Assembly: GCA_017645655.1 (NCBI GenBank)
Contig: JAGCNZ010000042.1
Coordinates: 1-55,649 of the forward strand
From: Bacteroidaceae bacterium
Lineage (GTDB): Bacteria > Bacteroidota > Bacteroidia > Bacteroidales > Bacteroidaceae
Reading direction: 5' to 3'
DNA: 55,649 nucleotides
This document shows, piece after piece, positions 25,546 through 34,278 of the stretch. A program made the position numbers and the translations under genes. How positions within the stretch are numbered: position 1 is the stretch's first letter; every line of letters starts with the position of its first letter. A model generated the notes under the pieces. It had not been told where the DNA came from, searched no databases, and saw only the letters and a program-made list of their open reading frames with translations.

Positions 25546-27609
25546 CTAATTGATGAGGAACACCTTTTCCTTCCCTTCGAAAGTGGCCCTGACGGTGGCG
25601 CGACCACCTGCGACGGGACTAATCTGAAACTTCACCAACGGGTTGGGAGAGGTGGCTTTCAGTGTCGAATTATCCTTCAAAGGAGCATAGACCTGGTAGT
25701 GAGTCAGGTCGGTGTAGCCGTTGGCGTTGCTGGTGAAGATGGGTTTCGCTGGCACCGCAAGTTGTTTCCCGTCGGCAGTGATGACGACGTCGGTCATACC
25801 TTTCTGATGGATGAGCGGCACCTCGAGCGAGCCTCCCTTGCTGAAACCGAGTCCGTGGAGGTCGAAGAGGCCCTGCGGACGCTGCGGCTGCTGACGGCGA
25901 CCCATCTGTCCACGCTGCTGCTCCTCAACCTCAGGTCCCTCCACCACAAGATAGATGGCATGCTTGCCCGTGAGTCCATCGACATCCTCGACGGGGACGC
26001 TATAGACGCGAGGCTCGCGCGGAGCATCGGCTGGCACGGAGACGACGGCAATCTCGCGTCCCCTCCAAGTCGGGTTGGCGTATGGGCCGTCCAGCATCAC
26101 ATGCACACGGAAGGCGCCGCGACCGCTCGGAGTGAGGTGCAGACCGAGTTGCGTATGGTTGCCAGGCTTGGTGCCCTCGAAGGCGGGAAGTCCCTTGTCA
26201 GGCAGAGCCAAACCTCCGAATCCAAAGTATTTGAAGCCAATGATGGTGCCGTTCCTGAGGCCGGCCAGATCCATCGCGTTGCGCCACACGTCGTGATTGT
26301 CTTGCATACACTCGTTGCTGCCCGGCCCAGTCACATAGCAAGCGAGGCCTGCCGAGTAGTATGCATAGGGAGGAAGACCGAAGATGTGAAAGCCTTCGCT
26401 CGTCACCTCTGCCCCCGTATACTCGTCACCATTGCCTGCCTTAGCCTTCCAGACGTGCTTCGGAGCAAAGGAATCGTAGCCTGTGATGCGCACCTGACCG
26501 CCTTTGCTGACAGGTTTCCTGTCCCATTCAATCTTCACTGGCGCTACCATTTCCTGACGGGCATTGCCGAAGCCGCGAGGCGGACGATGGTAGAAGACAT
26601 ACCACTGGCCATTTATCTCCTGAAGCGAGCCGTGCGTGTTGTGTCCGAAGTTACTGGTCGTCAGGCGAGAACCGTCTTCGTTCGGCACCACGCCACGGCT
26701 GTCGACAAGCACTCCGCCTGAGCGCCAAGGCCCGAGAGGCGAGTCGCCATAGGCGTAGCGAAGAGCGCTGTTGGTATTTCCAAGACCATATTCCTTGCCA
26801 CTATACCCGGAGAAAACCATCACGTACTTGTTTCCGACTTGACGGATGCTACTTGCCTCGAAGAAGTTGAAGTCGAGAGGATTCTGTCCTTCGCACAGCG
26901 CCTTGTACTCCCTGCCGTTCTCCTTGTCCAGGAGACGGCCGTCGTGACTGCTGGCGGGAATGAAGGGGTCTATCAACTCGGTGCCCGGGCGCTTGCTGAA
27001 CATCGTGCTCTGGTCGAGCTCGCAAGCAGTGGAATGCTGGAATCCGTAGAAGACATACGCCCGGAAGCCCCTGTCGTAGTCGGGATCTTTCCTGTCCGTG
27101 ATGTTCTCAATGAAGACGGAAGGGTCGAAATCTATCAGGGAACCATCCACACAACGTCTGCCGTCGGGAGTGAGGTTGACTGGCGTGAAAGGACCATTCG
27201 GGCGGTCGCCCTTGCAAACCATCGCTATGCGTCCCCATCCCCGAGAGTGCGGATAGAGCCAATACGTCTTCTTGCCCGTCGCCTTGTCCCACACCTCGAC
27301 AAGGTCCGGAGCGTACATCGTGTCCCAACGTCCATCAACAAACCACGAGAAGATGGGGCCTTCGTCGCGCCACTGGGTGAGGTCTTCCACTGGAGCCGAC
27401 CACATGCGGATGTCGTTGCCGCAGTACTCGGAGTAGTGCGTGTCGTGCGAACCGATGATGTATGCCCGGAGTTTCCCAGGATTGTCGGGGTCTTCGAAGA
27501 CTCGGGGCTCACCGTCGGGCAGGTGCTCCCACAGGGGAAGATAGGGATTCTGGGATTGCCCTGCCAACGCACCAAGCAGGAAAAGCGGCAAAAGGAACAG
27601 CCTCTTCAT
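25546..27609 (-). CDS. Secreted glycoside hydrolase family 43-like protein
   Basis: The product is 687 residues from the ATG at 27609, which gives a good signal peptide (MKRLFLLPLFLLGALAGQSQ); an upstream ATG adds only 8 residues. The N-terminal half is a five-blade propeller typical of GH43: PRVFEDPDNP, the modulating Asp in MYAPDLVEV, the general acid Glu in NFFEASSIRQV, and the His in NTHGSLQEINGQWYVFYHR. The C-terminal half looks like a CBM6-type beta-sandwich interrupted by a Gln/Arg-rich insert (EEQQRGQMGRRQQPQRPQ). GH43 enzymes cleave arabinose- or xylose-containing side chains; the exact substrate is not readable. It follows the GH36 gene by 44 bases in the same operon. Confidence 0.85.
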   Translation of the reverse strand: MKRLFLLPLFLLGALAGQSQNPYLPLWEHLPDGEPRVFEDPDNPGKLRAYIIGSHDTHYSEYCGNDIRMWSAPVEDLTQWRDEGPIFSWFVDGRWDTMYAPDLVEVWDKATGKKTYWLYPHSRGWGRIAMVCKGDRPNGPFTPVNLTPDGRRCVDGSLIDFDPSVFIENITDRKDPDYDRGFRAYVFYGFQHSTACELDQSTMFSKRPGTELIDPFIPASSHDGRLLDKENGREYKALCEGQNPLDFNFFEASSIRQVGNKYVMVFSGYSGKEYGLGNTNSALRYAYGDSPLGPWRSGGVLVDSRGVVPNEDGSRLTTSNFGHNTHGSLQEINGQWYVFYHRPPRGFGNARQEMVAPVKIEWDRKPVSKGGQVRITGYDSFAPKHVWKAKAGNGDEYTGAEVTSEGFHIFGLPPYAYYSAGLACYVTGPGSNECMQDNHDVWRNAMDLAGLRNGTIIGFKYFGFGGLALPDKGLPAFEGTKPGNHTQLGLHLTPSGRGAFRVHVMLDGPYANPTWRGREIAVVSVPADAPREPRVYSVPVEDVDGLTGKHAIYLVVEGPEVEEQQRGQMGRRQQPQRPQGLFDLHGLGFSKGGSLEVPLIHQKGMTDVVITADGKQLAVPAKPIFTSNANGYTDLTHYQVYAPLKDNSTLKATSPNPLVKFQISPVAGGRATVRATFEGKEKVFLIN

Positions 27610-27653
27610 TCTCTCGATACTCAAGATTCTCATTGCTTCATTACTTCATTCTT

Positions 27654-29837
27654 TCATTCTTGACTGACCTCGATGATGTGGCTCACCAGGTCGTTTGTCG
27701 AAGTCACCTTGATGCCGACCTTCATCAGGTAGTCGCCGGTATAGACCTTATCGTTGCAGGGCAGCCAACTTTGCCTGCCGGGCATCAGACATATCTCTTT
27801 CACGCGATACCTCGCGGCTGGGTTGAGCCCCCTCAGACGCGTGTTCAGGAGGCTCTCTCCATAGCGCGGATGGATGTCGTAGGCAAAGACAAGACTGCGA
27901 GTTTGGCTGTCGTCGACACGTTGCACGACACAGTGCTGACCCTCGTATGGCGAGACGAGACGGTAAAGATTGGGCGACCAGATGACATCCTTCAAACGCT
28001 TGTACTCTTTGATTGCCTCGCGACAATACTGCCTGTCGTCATTCGAGAGACCTTTCAAGCCGATGTCGAAGCCCAGTTTTCCCTGGAAAGCGACATCGAC
28101 GCGGAACTTGATGCTGGCCCTTCTGTTCCATTCCGTGACGTGGGCACACATGGCTTTGGCTGGCATGAAGTGCGAGTAGCCCCACTGGATGAAGAGCCGC
28201 TCGATGGGATCAGTATTGTCGCTGCACCAGAACTCGGTGAAGTAACGCAGTCCCGTGACGTCCGACCTTCCGCCACCTCCCGAGCACATCATCATGTAGA
28301 GGTCGGGGTACTTTGCCTGAACTCTGTCGAGCACTCGGTAGAGACCGCGCACATAGTCGACATACAGGTTGCCCTGATTGACTTCCGTCGAGCTTTGTTT
28401 CTCCCCTAAGTACGGGGAATAAATGTTAGTGATGGGTGAGTTGCAGTCCCACTTCATGAAGCGTATCTCAGGATTCTCCTGCATTAGGTCATCCACGACA
28501 CCAAACACGAAGTCCTGCACTTTAGGGTTGCAAAGGTCGAGAACCTGTTGGTTGCGGAAGTAGTAGGTGTCCCGCGATGGCAACTGTATCAGCCAGTCGG
28601 GATGCTTCTCGGCAAGTTCGCTCTTCGGATTCACCATCTCGGGTTCTATCCAAATGCCGAAGGCAACGCCGTTTTCCTTAGCCTTCTTGACGAGGTAAGG
28701 GATGCCCTGCGGCAACTTATCCTGCGTCACTTGCCAGTCGCCTAAGCCTGCGTGGTCGTCTTTGCGCGGGTATTTGTTGCCAAACCAGCCGTCGTCGAGC
28801 AGGAAGAGGTCAACGCCGAGGTCTTTTGCCTCACCGAAGAGTGCCACGAGCTTCTCTTCGTTGAAGTCAAAGTAAGTGTTCTCCCAGTTGTTGAGGAGCG
28901 TCATGCGGTCGTCCTTAGCCTTGTGCAGCTGATGGTTCATCATCCATCGCTGGAAGCGTCGGCTGCCCTCGCCTGTTCCTTTCGCAAGCGTGAAGAAGAA
29001 ATCTGCCGTGCGGAAGGTCTCTCCCTTCTTGAGAAGATAGGTGGAGGCGTCGTGATTGATGCCGCTCACGACACGCAGGACGTGCTGATTGTCCACCTCG
29101 AACGTGAAGCGGAAGTTGCCCATCCAGCCCAACGTACCCATCAGCACAGTGCCTTCCTCCTCGCGAACAGGACCGCCCAGACCTACCTCGAAGAACGGCT
29201 GAGCCATGAGATTCGCCCTGGTTCCCAAGCGACTGTCGACAACTTTCTTGCCGAACATCAGTTCCTGCGACTGCATCTGCATCTCCTTCGCCCAATCGCT
29301 CGCGAACTCGGTCAAGTAGTAGTTGGGCGCTTCGAAGTAGAGCATCGACGAAGCATACCTGCCAAGATAGACTTTTCCCTTCTCCTCGTGACGTATCTCA
29401 GCCCATTGCTGAATCACATCCTCCTGCGGAAAAGCCTTATAATATAGCGTCACCTCGACCGGATAGACCTCGTCGCGGAGGCTGATGGAGGTGAGGTCGC
29501 CTTGCTGAGAATGCTGCTGATACTTCAGGACAGACGTGGGATTGCCGTCGGCGTGGCGTATCTCGAAGGTCGGCTCGTAGTAGTCCTCGGTGCCCATCAC
29601 CGGGTAAACTTCGAGGCCGCGAATGCAGGAACTGCTCAAGCCAGCTTGCGGCATGCTTAACTGCGAGAGGTCGGTCTGGCTCGAAAGACGTTCTCCGAGA
29701 TACGTCTGGCAAAGTCGCTTCTGCGAATTTACCTGCAAGACCAGCTGCACGTGGTCAGTCGTGATGCTAATTGTCTGCGCCGAAAGAGAGAATAAGATAA
29801 TAAGAAAATAAGAAAATAAGAAGGTTCGCCTGGTCAT
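27654..29837 (-). CDS. Alpha-galactosidase, GH36
   Basis: The product is 727 residues from the ATG at 29837, giving the signal peptide MTRRTFLFSYFLIILFSLSAQ. An upstream in-frame ATG at 29870 lies inside the promoter -7 box and is rejected. GH36 hallmarks are LLNNWENTYFDFNEEKL, LFLLDDGWFGNKYPR, FGIWIEPEMVNPKSEL, the nucleophile Asp in FMKWDCNSPI, and the acid/base Asp in WCSDNTDPIERL. The enzyme releases terminal alpha-galactose from oligosaccharides. It is promoter-proximal in a GH36-GH43 pair and divergent from the GH16 operon. Confidence 0.94.
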   Translation of the reverse strand: MTRRTFLFSYFLIILFSLSAQTISITTDHVQLVLQVNSQKRLCQTYLGERLSSQTDLSQLSMPQAGLSSSCIRGLEVYPVMGTEDYYEPTFEIRHADGNPTSVLKYQQHSQQGDLTSISLRDEVYPVEVTLYYKAFPQEDVIQQWAEIRHEEKGKVYLGRYASSMLYFEAPNYYLTEFASDWAKEMQMQSQELMFGKKVVDSRLGTRANLMAQPFFEVGLGGPVREEEGTVLMGTLGWMGNFRFTFEVDNQHVLRVVSGINHDASTYLLKKGETFRTADFFFTLAKGTGEGSRRFQRWMMNHQLHKAKDDRMTLLNNWENTYFDFNEEKLVALFGEAKDLGVDLFLLDDGWFGNKYPRKDDHAGLGDWQVTQDKLPQGIPYLVKKAKENGVAFGIWIEPEMVNPKSELAEKHPDWLIQLPSRDTYYFRNQQVLDLCNPKVQDFVFGVVDDLMQENPEIRFMKWDCNSPITNIYSPYLGEKQSSTEVNQGNLYVDYVRGLYRVLDRVQAKYPDLYMMMCSGGGGRSDVTGLRYFTEFWCSDNTDPIERLFIQWGYSHFMPAKAMCAHVTEWNRRASIKFRVDVAFQGKLGFDIGLKGLSNDDRQYCREAIKEYKRLKDVIWSPNLYRLVSPYEGQHCVVQRVDDSQTRSLVFAYDIHPRYGESLLNTRLRGLNPAARYRVKEICLMPGRQSWLPCNDKVYTGDYLMKVGIKVTSTNDLVSHIIEVSQE

Positions 29838-29867
29838 GATTTGCTTATTTATTTGTTGTTTCTCCTG

Positions 29868-29875
29868 CAAAGATA
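29868..29875 (-). promoter_or_regulatory. -7 box TATCTTTG for the GH36-GH43 operon
   Basis: On the minus strand this is TATCTTTG, predicting a leader of about 25 bases before 29837. Confidence 0.65.
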
Positions 29876-29880
29876 ATAAA

Positions 29881-29910
29881 AGATTAGGGATTATAGATTA
29901 GAGATTAGAG
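29881..29910. repeat. GATTAG-rich low-complexity repeat between divergent promoters
   Basis: Tandem AGATTAGGGATTATAGATTA and GAGATTAGAG words lie between the two oppositely facing -7 boxes at 29868 and 29920. Confidence 0.6.
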
Positions 29911-29919
29911 TTTTTTTCG

Positions 29920-29927
29920 TATCTTTG
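29920..29927 (+). promoter_or_regulatory. -7 box TATCTTTG for the GH16 operon
   Basis: TATCTTTG preceded by a T-run lies 25 bases before the GH16 ATG at 29952. Confidence 0.65.
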
Positions 29928-29951
29928 CGCCTGTTAGTATAATCAAAAAGA

Positions 29952-31445
29952 ATGAACCAATTCTTACGAAAACATATTTGTTCTCTGCTCGTTTGCCTGC
30001 TCCTGCCTCTTTTGGCGTTTGCTCAAGAGAACTACCCTATCGCTTTTGATCGGGATGCAGACCGCACCAGGATGGACCGCATACTGAATGGTATTGTGCT
30101 GAACGGCAATGTCTTTCAGGTCGCATCGCCTATGAAGATGTATCACGACCTCAGCAATCATACCTTCCGCGCCCATGCTGGCGACCTCATTTCGCCTTCG
30201 TTGGCCTTCACTGGAAAGTGGATGGACAGCTACATATACATCGATAAGGACAGGAACGGAGCGTTCGACGTCGTGACTCCAGGAACGGCTGGTGCTCTGA
30301 CGGAGGACAACGAGCTGGTCAGCTTCTCTGGCCTGTCGTTGCCAGATGGCGCGTTCAACAGCTACGGCGAGCCAACCGATCTCTCTCAGGTGCAACCCCC
30401 TTCCTTCGTTCTTCCCGAGGACATGGAGCCCGGCATCTACATGATGCGAGTGAAGATAGACTGGGACGATGCCAATCCTGCCGGCAGGATGGACGAAGCG
30501 AACGGCATCATCAGGAACGGCGGCGCTGTGCTCGACATCCATCTCGAAATCCTTCCCGACGGGGAATACCCTGAGGGATGCTATGCGATGACGTTCAACG
30601 ACGAGTTCGACGGCACGGATGGTTCGCAGCCGGACAATGCCAAATGGCGGCGCTCGAATCGTTACGGCAGCACTTGGAACAGGTTTATCAGCAACTCGGA
30701 GGACGTCGTGTTTCTCCGCGAGGGACACCTCGTTTGCCGTGCCATCCCGAATCCCGACCCATCGTCCGACCCCGTGCCGATGCTGACGGGCTCCGTGGAG
30801 ACCCGAGACAACTTTTCCTTCACCTACGGATGGGTTGAGGCGCGGCTGAAGACGACCCCCCACGTCGGCAACTTCCCCGCTTTCTGGATGATGCCTCAAC
30901 CGCCTACGGACACTTGGCCGAAAGGCGGAGAGATTGACATCTTCGAGGCCATCGACGCGCAGAACACAGCCTTCCATACCCTTCACTCGCATTGGACATC
31001 TACTTTAGGCAACAAGAACAACCCGAAGAGCAGCTTCAGCGAGTCGGTGACGCAGGGCGAGTGGCACGTTTTCGCAGCAAATTGGACTGAAGATGCCATT
31101 GCGTTCTATGTCGATGGCAACCCCGTGGGCACTTACGCGAAGTCGCAAAACGCCTCAGACATCGAGCAGGGGCAATGGCCGTTCCAGCACGACTTCTACC
31201 TCATCCTGAACCAAAGCGTAGGCGACGGCTCGTGGGCTAAGGCTCCGGACACTGCCTTCACCTACGAGACGCTGTTCGACTGGGTTCGTGTCTTCCAGAA
31301 AGATGCGGTCCCGACGAGCATCAAGTCACTTCCCGACACACGCCTGACGAACGATTGGTACACCCTCGACGGGCGCAAGCTGCAGGCCGAACCGACCTCT
31401 CCAGGCATCTATATCCACGCACAGAGAAAGGTTGCTATCAAATGA
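29952..31445 (+). CDS. Secreted GH16 endo-beta-glucanase/laminarinase-like
   Basis: The product is 497 residues with a signal peptide ending in LLAFAQ. Residues 25-195 form an N-terminal beta-rich region. The GH16 domain starts at FNDEFDGTDGSQPDNAKW (about 215) and carries the catalytic ExDxxE motif in GGEIDIFEAID (about 325-335), followed by HSHW. The tail (WYTLDGRKLQAEPTSPGIYI) resembles the C-terminal tails of T9SS cargo or Prevotella secreted proteins. GH16 enzymes cut beta-1,3/1,4-glucans or galactans; the substrate is not fixed here. It heads a run of three rightward genes. Confidence 0.92.
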   Translation: MNQFLRKHICSLLVCLLLPLLAFAQENYPIAFDRDADRTRMDRILNGIVLNGNVFQVASPMKMYHDLSNHTFRAHAGDLISPSLAFTGKWMDSYIYIDKDRNGAFDVVTPGTAGALTEDNELVSFSGLSLPDGAFNSYGEPTDLSQVQPPSFVLPEDMEPGIYMMRVKIDWDDANPAGRMDEANGIIRNGGAVLDIHLEILPDGEYPEGCYAMTFNDEFDGTDGSQPDNAKWRRSNRYGSTWNRFISNSEDVVFLREGHLVCRAIPNPDPSSDPVPMLTGSVETRDNFSFTYGWVEARLKTTPHVGNFPAFWMMPQPPTDTWPKGGEIDIFEAIDAQNTAFHTLHSHWTSTLGNKNNPKSSFSESVTQGEWHVFAANWTEDAIAFYVDGNPVGTYAKSQNASDIEQGQWPFQHDFYLILNQSVGDGSWAKAPDTAFTYETLFDWVRVFQKDAVPTSIKSLPDTRLTNDWYTLDGRKLQAEPTSPGIYIHAQRKVAIK

Positions 31446-31469
31446 TAACATATATAATAAGGTAAAGAG

Positions 31470-32543
31470 ATGAAGAAGATTCTGTTTCTTGCAACAATCC
31501 TTTTGGTTGCCATAAACGCGAAGGCACAGAAGATAACAGTCGTCGATAGCGATGGCAACGGCATCCATCTGGTAACTGTCCTCGGCGAGGACGGCAACAT
31601 GATAGGCGTAACAGACCTGAGTGGCACGATTGCCGACGTAAAAGGGGCAAAGAAAGTTGTCCTCACGCACGTCGCCTTCAAGCCTCAGCTCGTGGATGTA
31701 CAGTCATTACCGAGTGGCACAGTCACGATGGAGGACTTGGACTACAGCCTGGCCGAGGTAGTCGTGAAGCCCAAGCCCTACGCCTACGTCGAGACGTTCT
31801 ACAGGGTCTATGCCTTCATCGGCGACTCGCTCCGCTACTTCAAGGCAGGCATCATGCCCAATGCCTACGACGTGGAGAAGAAGAAAGTCAGGGCGGGAAG
31901 CTACTCCAACAGCAAGGGAGAGTTCTATCTCACCGAAGGCATCTCCATCACCTGGGCGGCTCGGGCGGAGGAACTCAATGCCGGGTTGATACACACGGAC
32001 GCTGCCGAGAGCCTGAAGCCCGGCGGAAAAGCTGCCGCCAAATACTTCACGACACTCACCGACGAAGGCGGCGGGAAGCTGCGCATCAGCAATGCCGAGG
32101 GAACGGTGGGTTATATCTACGAGGACAAGGAACAGACGCGCCTGACGCTCGACGGGGCAAAGGCGCAGATATACCGCAACAAAGTGCTCGGGCAGGAACG
32201 CGTGATGAAGCTTCGCGAAAAGAAGGACTATGAATATCAGTTCGTCGAAGTGTTCAACCGCAATGCCGACGGCACCTCAGACATCACGGACTTCGTGATG
32301 TACTCGAACCATTGGGAGTGGAACGGGGGCAACGGAAGGCGCAAACTCATCATCGAGACTTACGCCACAGAGCGAGGCTACATGGACAAGAAGCAGTTCA
32401 AGGAGAAGAAGGACGAGCTGAAGAAGAAGTACAAGACGCCCATGTCGCTCGACCAGTTGGATGCCTACGCCACCTCCCACGGCATTCCGGCCCTTGTGCC
32501 GTCGCTCAGGAAAGCTGCGGAGAGAATGCCACGAAAGATGTAA
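31470..32543 (+). CDS. Exported protein with carboxypeptidase-regulatory-like N-terminus
   Basis: The product is 357 residues. A signal peptide (MKKILFLATILLVAINAKAQ) is followed at residues 21-100 by a beta-sandwich like those on TonB-dependent proteins (ITVVDSDGNGIHLVTVLGED ... IGVTDLSGTI ... VVLTHVAFKPQLV ... LAEVVVKP). The remaining 250 residues have no motif I can name. It resembles the 4096-5235 protein in layout. The gene lies 24 bases after GH16 and 6 bases before the acyltransferase gene, so these three are probably one operon. Confidence 0.75.
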   Translation: MKKILFLATILLVAINAKAQKITVVDSDGNGIHLVTVLGEDGNMIGVTDLSGTIADVKGAKKVVLTHVAFKPQLVDVQSLPSGTVTMEDLDYSLAEVVVKPKPYAYVETFYRVYAFIGDSLRYFKAGIMPNAYDVEKKKVRAGSYSNSKGEFYLTEGISITWAARAEELNAGLIHTDAAESLKPGGKAAAKYFTTLTDEGGGKLRISNAEGTVGYIYEDKEQTRLTLDGAKAQIYRNKVLGQERVMKLREKKDYEYQFVEVFNRNADGTSDITDFVMYSNHWEWNGGNGRRKLIIETYATERGYMDKKQFKEKKDELKKKYKTPMSLDQLDAYATSHGIPALVPSLRKAAERMPRKM

Positions 32544-32549
32544 GACAAC

Positions 32550-33476
32550 ATGCAACGAATCAAGGAACTCGACTTTCTGAAGGGCGTGCTCATACTGCTC
32601 GTCATCGCTTTCCACCTGGTGTGGTTCGAGCAGCTGCACCCCGACATCAAGCAGGTGGTGTATTCCTTCCACATGCCCGGCTTCCTCTTCATATCGGGCT
32701 ACCTCATGAACATCAGTAAGGAGCCGAGGGATTTCCTGCGAACCATCTTGTGGCTGGCGGTGCCGTACGTCGTCATGGAGAGCGGTTACATATATATGGC
32801 TTCCATTCTTCCCATAAATGAGCACATCCCTCTCCTCACGCCTTGGGTCTATCTCAAACATCTTTTCCTGCATCCTCTTGGGCCGTATTGGTACTTGCAC
32901 GCAATAATCTTGTGCGGCGCTCTGTACTATTATATATATAATAATGTGGAGCGAGGGATGACGACACGTTTCCTGCTGACAGGCATTACCTATTATGTCC
33001 TGGCTCGCGGCTTTGGCATCCTGTCGTTTTCCTCTGCTCTTTACTTCCTTGCAGGAGCAATGCTTCGGCAGAGCGGCACGAACTTCGTGACATTTTTCCT
33101 GCCCTCGAGACTCAGCGTCATAGCATTCGCCTTGCTTGCCTGCTTCTCGGACAAGCCGAATCAGGCAAGCCTGAACGGCGTCTTGATTGCCTATTTTGCC
33201 ATTTCCTCCCTGTTGTCTCTCTACACTATTACTCCCCCTAAAGGAGACAGGGTGCTTCGTTTCCTGGGTCGCAACAGCCTGATGCTATATGTTTTTTCGC
33301 CCATCTTTACTGTCCTCTGCAAGCAACTCGTCCCCTATCTGCAGTTTGACAGGACAGGACTGCTCTTCCTGGTGGTTTCCCTGACGTTTTGTGTGGCAGG
33401 AAGCCTGCTGATAGCCTGGCTGATGGACCTCGTCGGCATCTCCCGTTTCTTCTTTGGCAGGAAGGCGCTCAACTGA
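32550..33476 (+). CDS. Membrane acyltransferase, family 3 type
   Basis: The product is 308 residues with about nine or ten hydrophobic segments, so an inner-membrane protein. The opening RIKELDFLKGVLILLVIAFH holds the His that family 3 (OafA/NodX-like) acyltransferases use, and HMPGFLFISGYL follows as in that family. These enzymes put acyl groups on surface sugars. A loop segment TPPKGDRV is encoded by a C-rich element (copy f at 33231-33252). Confidence 0.85.
   Translation: MQRIKELDFLKGVLILLVIAFHLVWFEQLHPDIKQVVYSFHMPGFLFISGYLMNISKEPRDFLRTILWLAVPYVVMESGYIYMASILPINEHIPLLTPWVYLKHLFLHPLGPYWYLHAIILCGALYYYIYNNVERGMTTRFLLTGITYYVLARGFGILSFSSALYFLAGAMLRQSGTNFVTFFLPSRLSVIAFALLACFSDKPNQASLNGVLIAYFAISSLLSLYTITPPKGDRVLRFLGRNSLMLYVFSPIFTVLCKQLVPYLQFDRTGLLFLVVSLTFCVAGSLLIAWLMDLVGISRFFFGRKALN
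33231..33252. repeat. C-rich hairpin element, copy f, inside the acyltransferase gene
   Basis: ACTCCCCCTAAAGGAGACAG translates in frame as TPPKGD in a predicted loop between membrane segments. It is a diverged copy of the CCCCCTAAAGGGGG family. Confidence 0.5.
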
Positions 33477-33504
33477 CAATCTGTCCCACTTTGTCCTCCT
33501 TTGT

Positions 33505-33543
33505 CCACAAAGTTGCCACTTTTGTGGTTGGCACGCATATTGT
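33505..33543 (+). promoter_or_regulatory. Possible sigma-54 promoter and inverted repeat upstream of hsp20
   Basis: TTGGCACG (33528-33535), 4 bases, then TTGT (33540-33543) match the sigma-54 -24/-12 pattern TGGCACG-N4-TTGC except for the final C. Directly upstream, CCACAAA (33505-33511) and TTTGTGG (33521-33527) form an inverted repeat, preceded by repeated TTTGTCC words. No TAnnTTTG box is seen near the gene. Confidence 0.5.
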
Positions 33544-33635
33544 TTCTCTTGTTGGTGAAAGCTGAAGCGAAAGCAGAGGCAACAAGAAAGAAAACAAATT
33601 TATTAACCAATAAACTAAAATAGGAGGACACAATT

Positions 33636-34061
33636 ATGTTACCAGTAATGTTTAGAAACAATTGGATGCCTACGTTGTTTGAAGATTTCCTTAACACCGA
33701 TCTTATGCCCAGAACAGGCAGCACTGCTCCGGCAGTCAACGTAAAAGAGAGTGAAACGGCTTACACGATGGAACTTGCAGCACCTGGTATCAAGAAGGAA
33801 TACTGCCGAGTTAACATCAACGAGGACGGTAACCTGGCCATCGCCATTGAAAACAAATGCGAACACAAGCACGAGGACAAGAAGCATCACTACCTCAGAC
33901 GCGAGTTCTCGTACAGCAACTACGAACAAAACTACACGCTTCCCGACGATGTAGAGCGCGACAAGATCTCCGCTAAGGTTGAGGACGGCATCCTGACCGT
34001 CACGATGCCTAAGATGGCAGTGGAGCAGAAGAAACTCAGCAAGACCATTGAAGTTTCATAA
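33636..34061 (+). CDS. Small heat-shock protein, Hsp20/alpha-crystallin family
   Basis: The product is 141 residues, cytoplasmic. The alpha-crystallin domain runs from about residue 30 to 130 (VNVKESETAYTMELAAPGIKK ... YTLPDDVERDKISAKVEDGILTVTMPK), ending in the family's GxLxV-type strand GILTVTMP. It holds unfolding proteins during stress. An unusually strong Shine-Dalgarno AGGAGGA (33622-33628) lies 7 bases before the ATG, noteworthy because Bacteroidota genes seldom use one. The gene is monocistronic, with a possible sigma-54 promoter upstream and a strong terminator. Confidence 0.95.
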   Translation: MLPVMFRNNWMPTLFEDFLNTDLMPRTGSTAPAVNVKESETAYTMELAAPGIKKEYCRVNINEDGNLAIAIENKCEHKHEDKKHHYLRREFSYSNYEQNYTLPDDVERDKISAKVEDGILTVTMPKMAVEQKKLSKTIEVS

Positions 34062-34084
34062 CGCGGCATAGCATCCAAGACAAC

Positions 34085-34118
34085 GGAGCAGCACCTTTCG
34101 GGGTGCTGCTCCTTTTTT
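34085..34118 (+). terminator. Rho-independent terminator of hsp20
   Basis: GGAGCAGCACC (34085-34095) pairs with GGTGCTGCTCC (34102-34112) around a 6-nt loop, followed by TTTTTT. Confidence 0.92.
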
Positions 34119-34132
34119 GTTGCCCAACTTGA

Positions 34133-34160
34133 CACGTTAAGAAGTTTGAATCATCATGAT
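34133..34160. repeat. Decayed CACGTG array remnant
   Basis: CACGTT (34133) and CATGAT (34155) are 22 bases apart with linker AAGAAGTTTGAATCAT, resembling the last linker of array 3 (GGTGAATTTCAATCAT). It appears to be a worn-down copy of the array family. Confidence 0.4.
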
Positions 34161-34266
34161 AGTTCAACGAATCAGGCACGATATCTTGAGCAAGCAAACT
34201 TGTTAAGTAATGCTAAGAGACACAAAAAAATTCTTCATTCTTCACTCTTCGTTCTTCATTTTTTCA

Positions 34267-34274
34267 TATCTTTG
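34267..34274 (+). promoter_or_regulatory. -7 box TATCTTTG very close to the radical SAM start
   Basis: TATCTTTG ends only 4 bases before the ATG at 34279, so transcription would begin at or next to the start codon. Confidence 0.6.
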
Positions 34275-34278
34275 CGAC

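Noticed and set aside
25486-26721. 411-residue plus-strand reading frame
   Set aside because: It begins inside CACGTG array 4 and lies opposite the GH43 gene, whose motifs are clear; the plus-strand product has no recognisable domain.
29838-29870. Start of the GH36 gene at 29870
   Set aside because: That ATG overlaps the -7 box at 29868-29875; the ATG at 29837 gives a proper signal peptide.
34210-34278. Extended N-terminus of the radical SAM protein (ILHSSFFIFSY)
   Set aside because: It is the translation of a TTCTTCATT simple repeat upstream of the -7 box at 34267.
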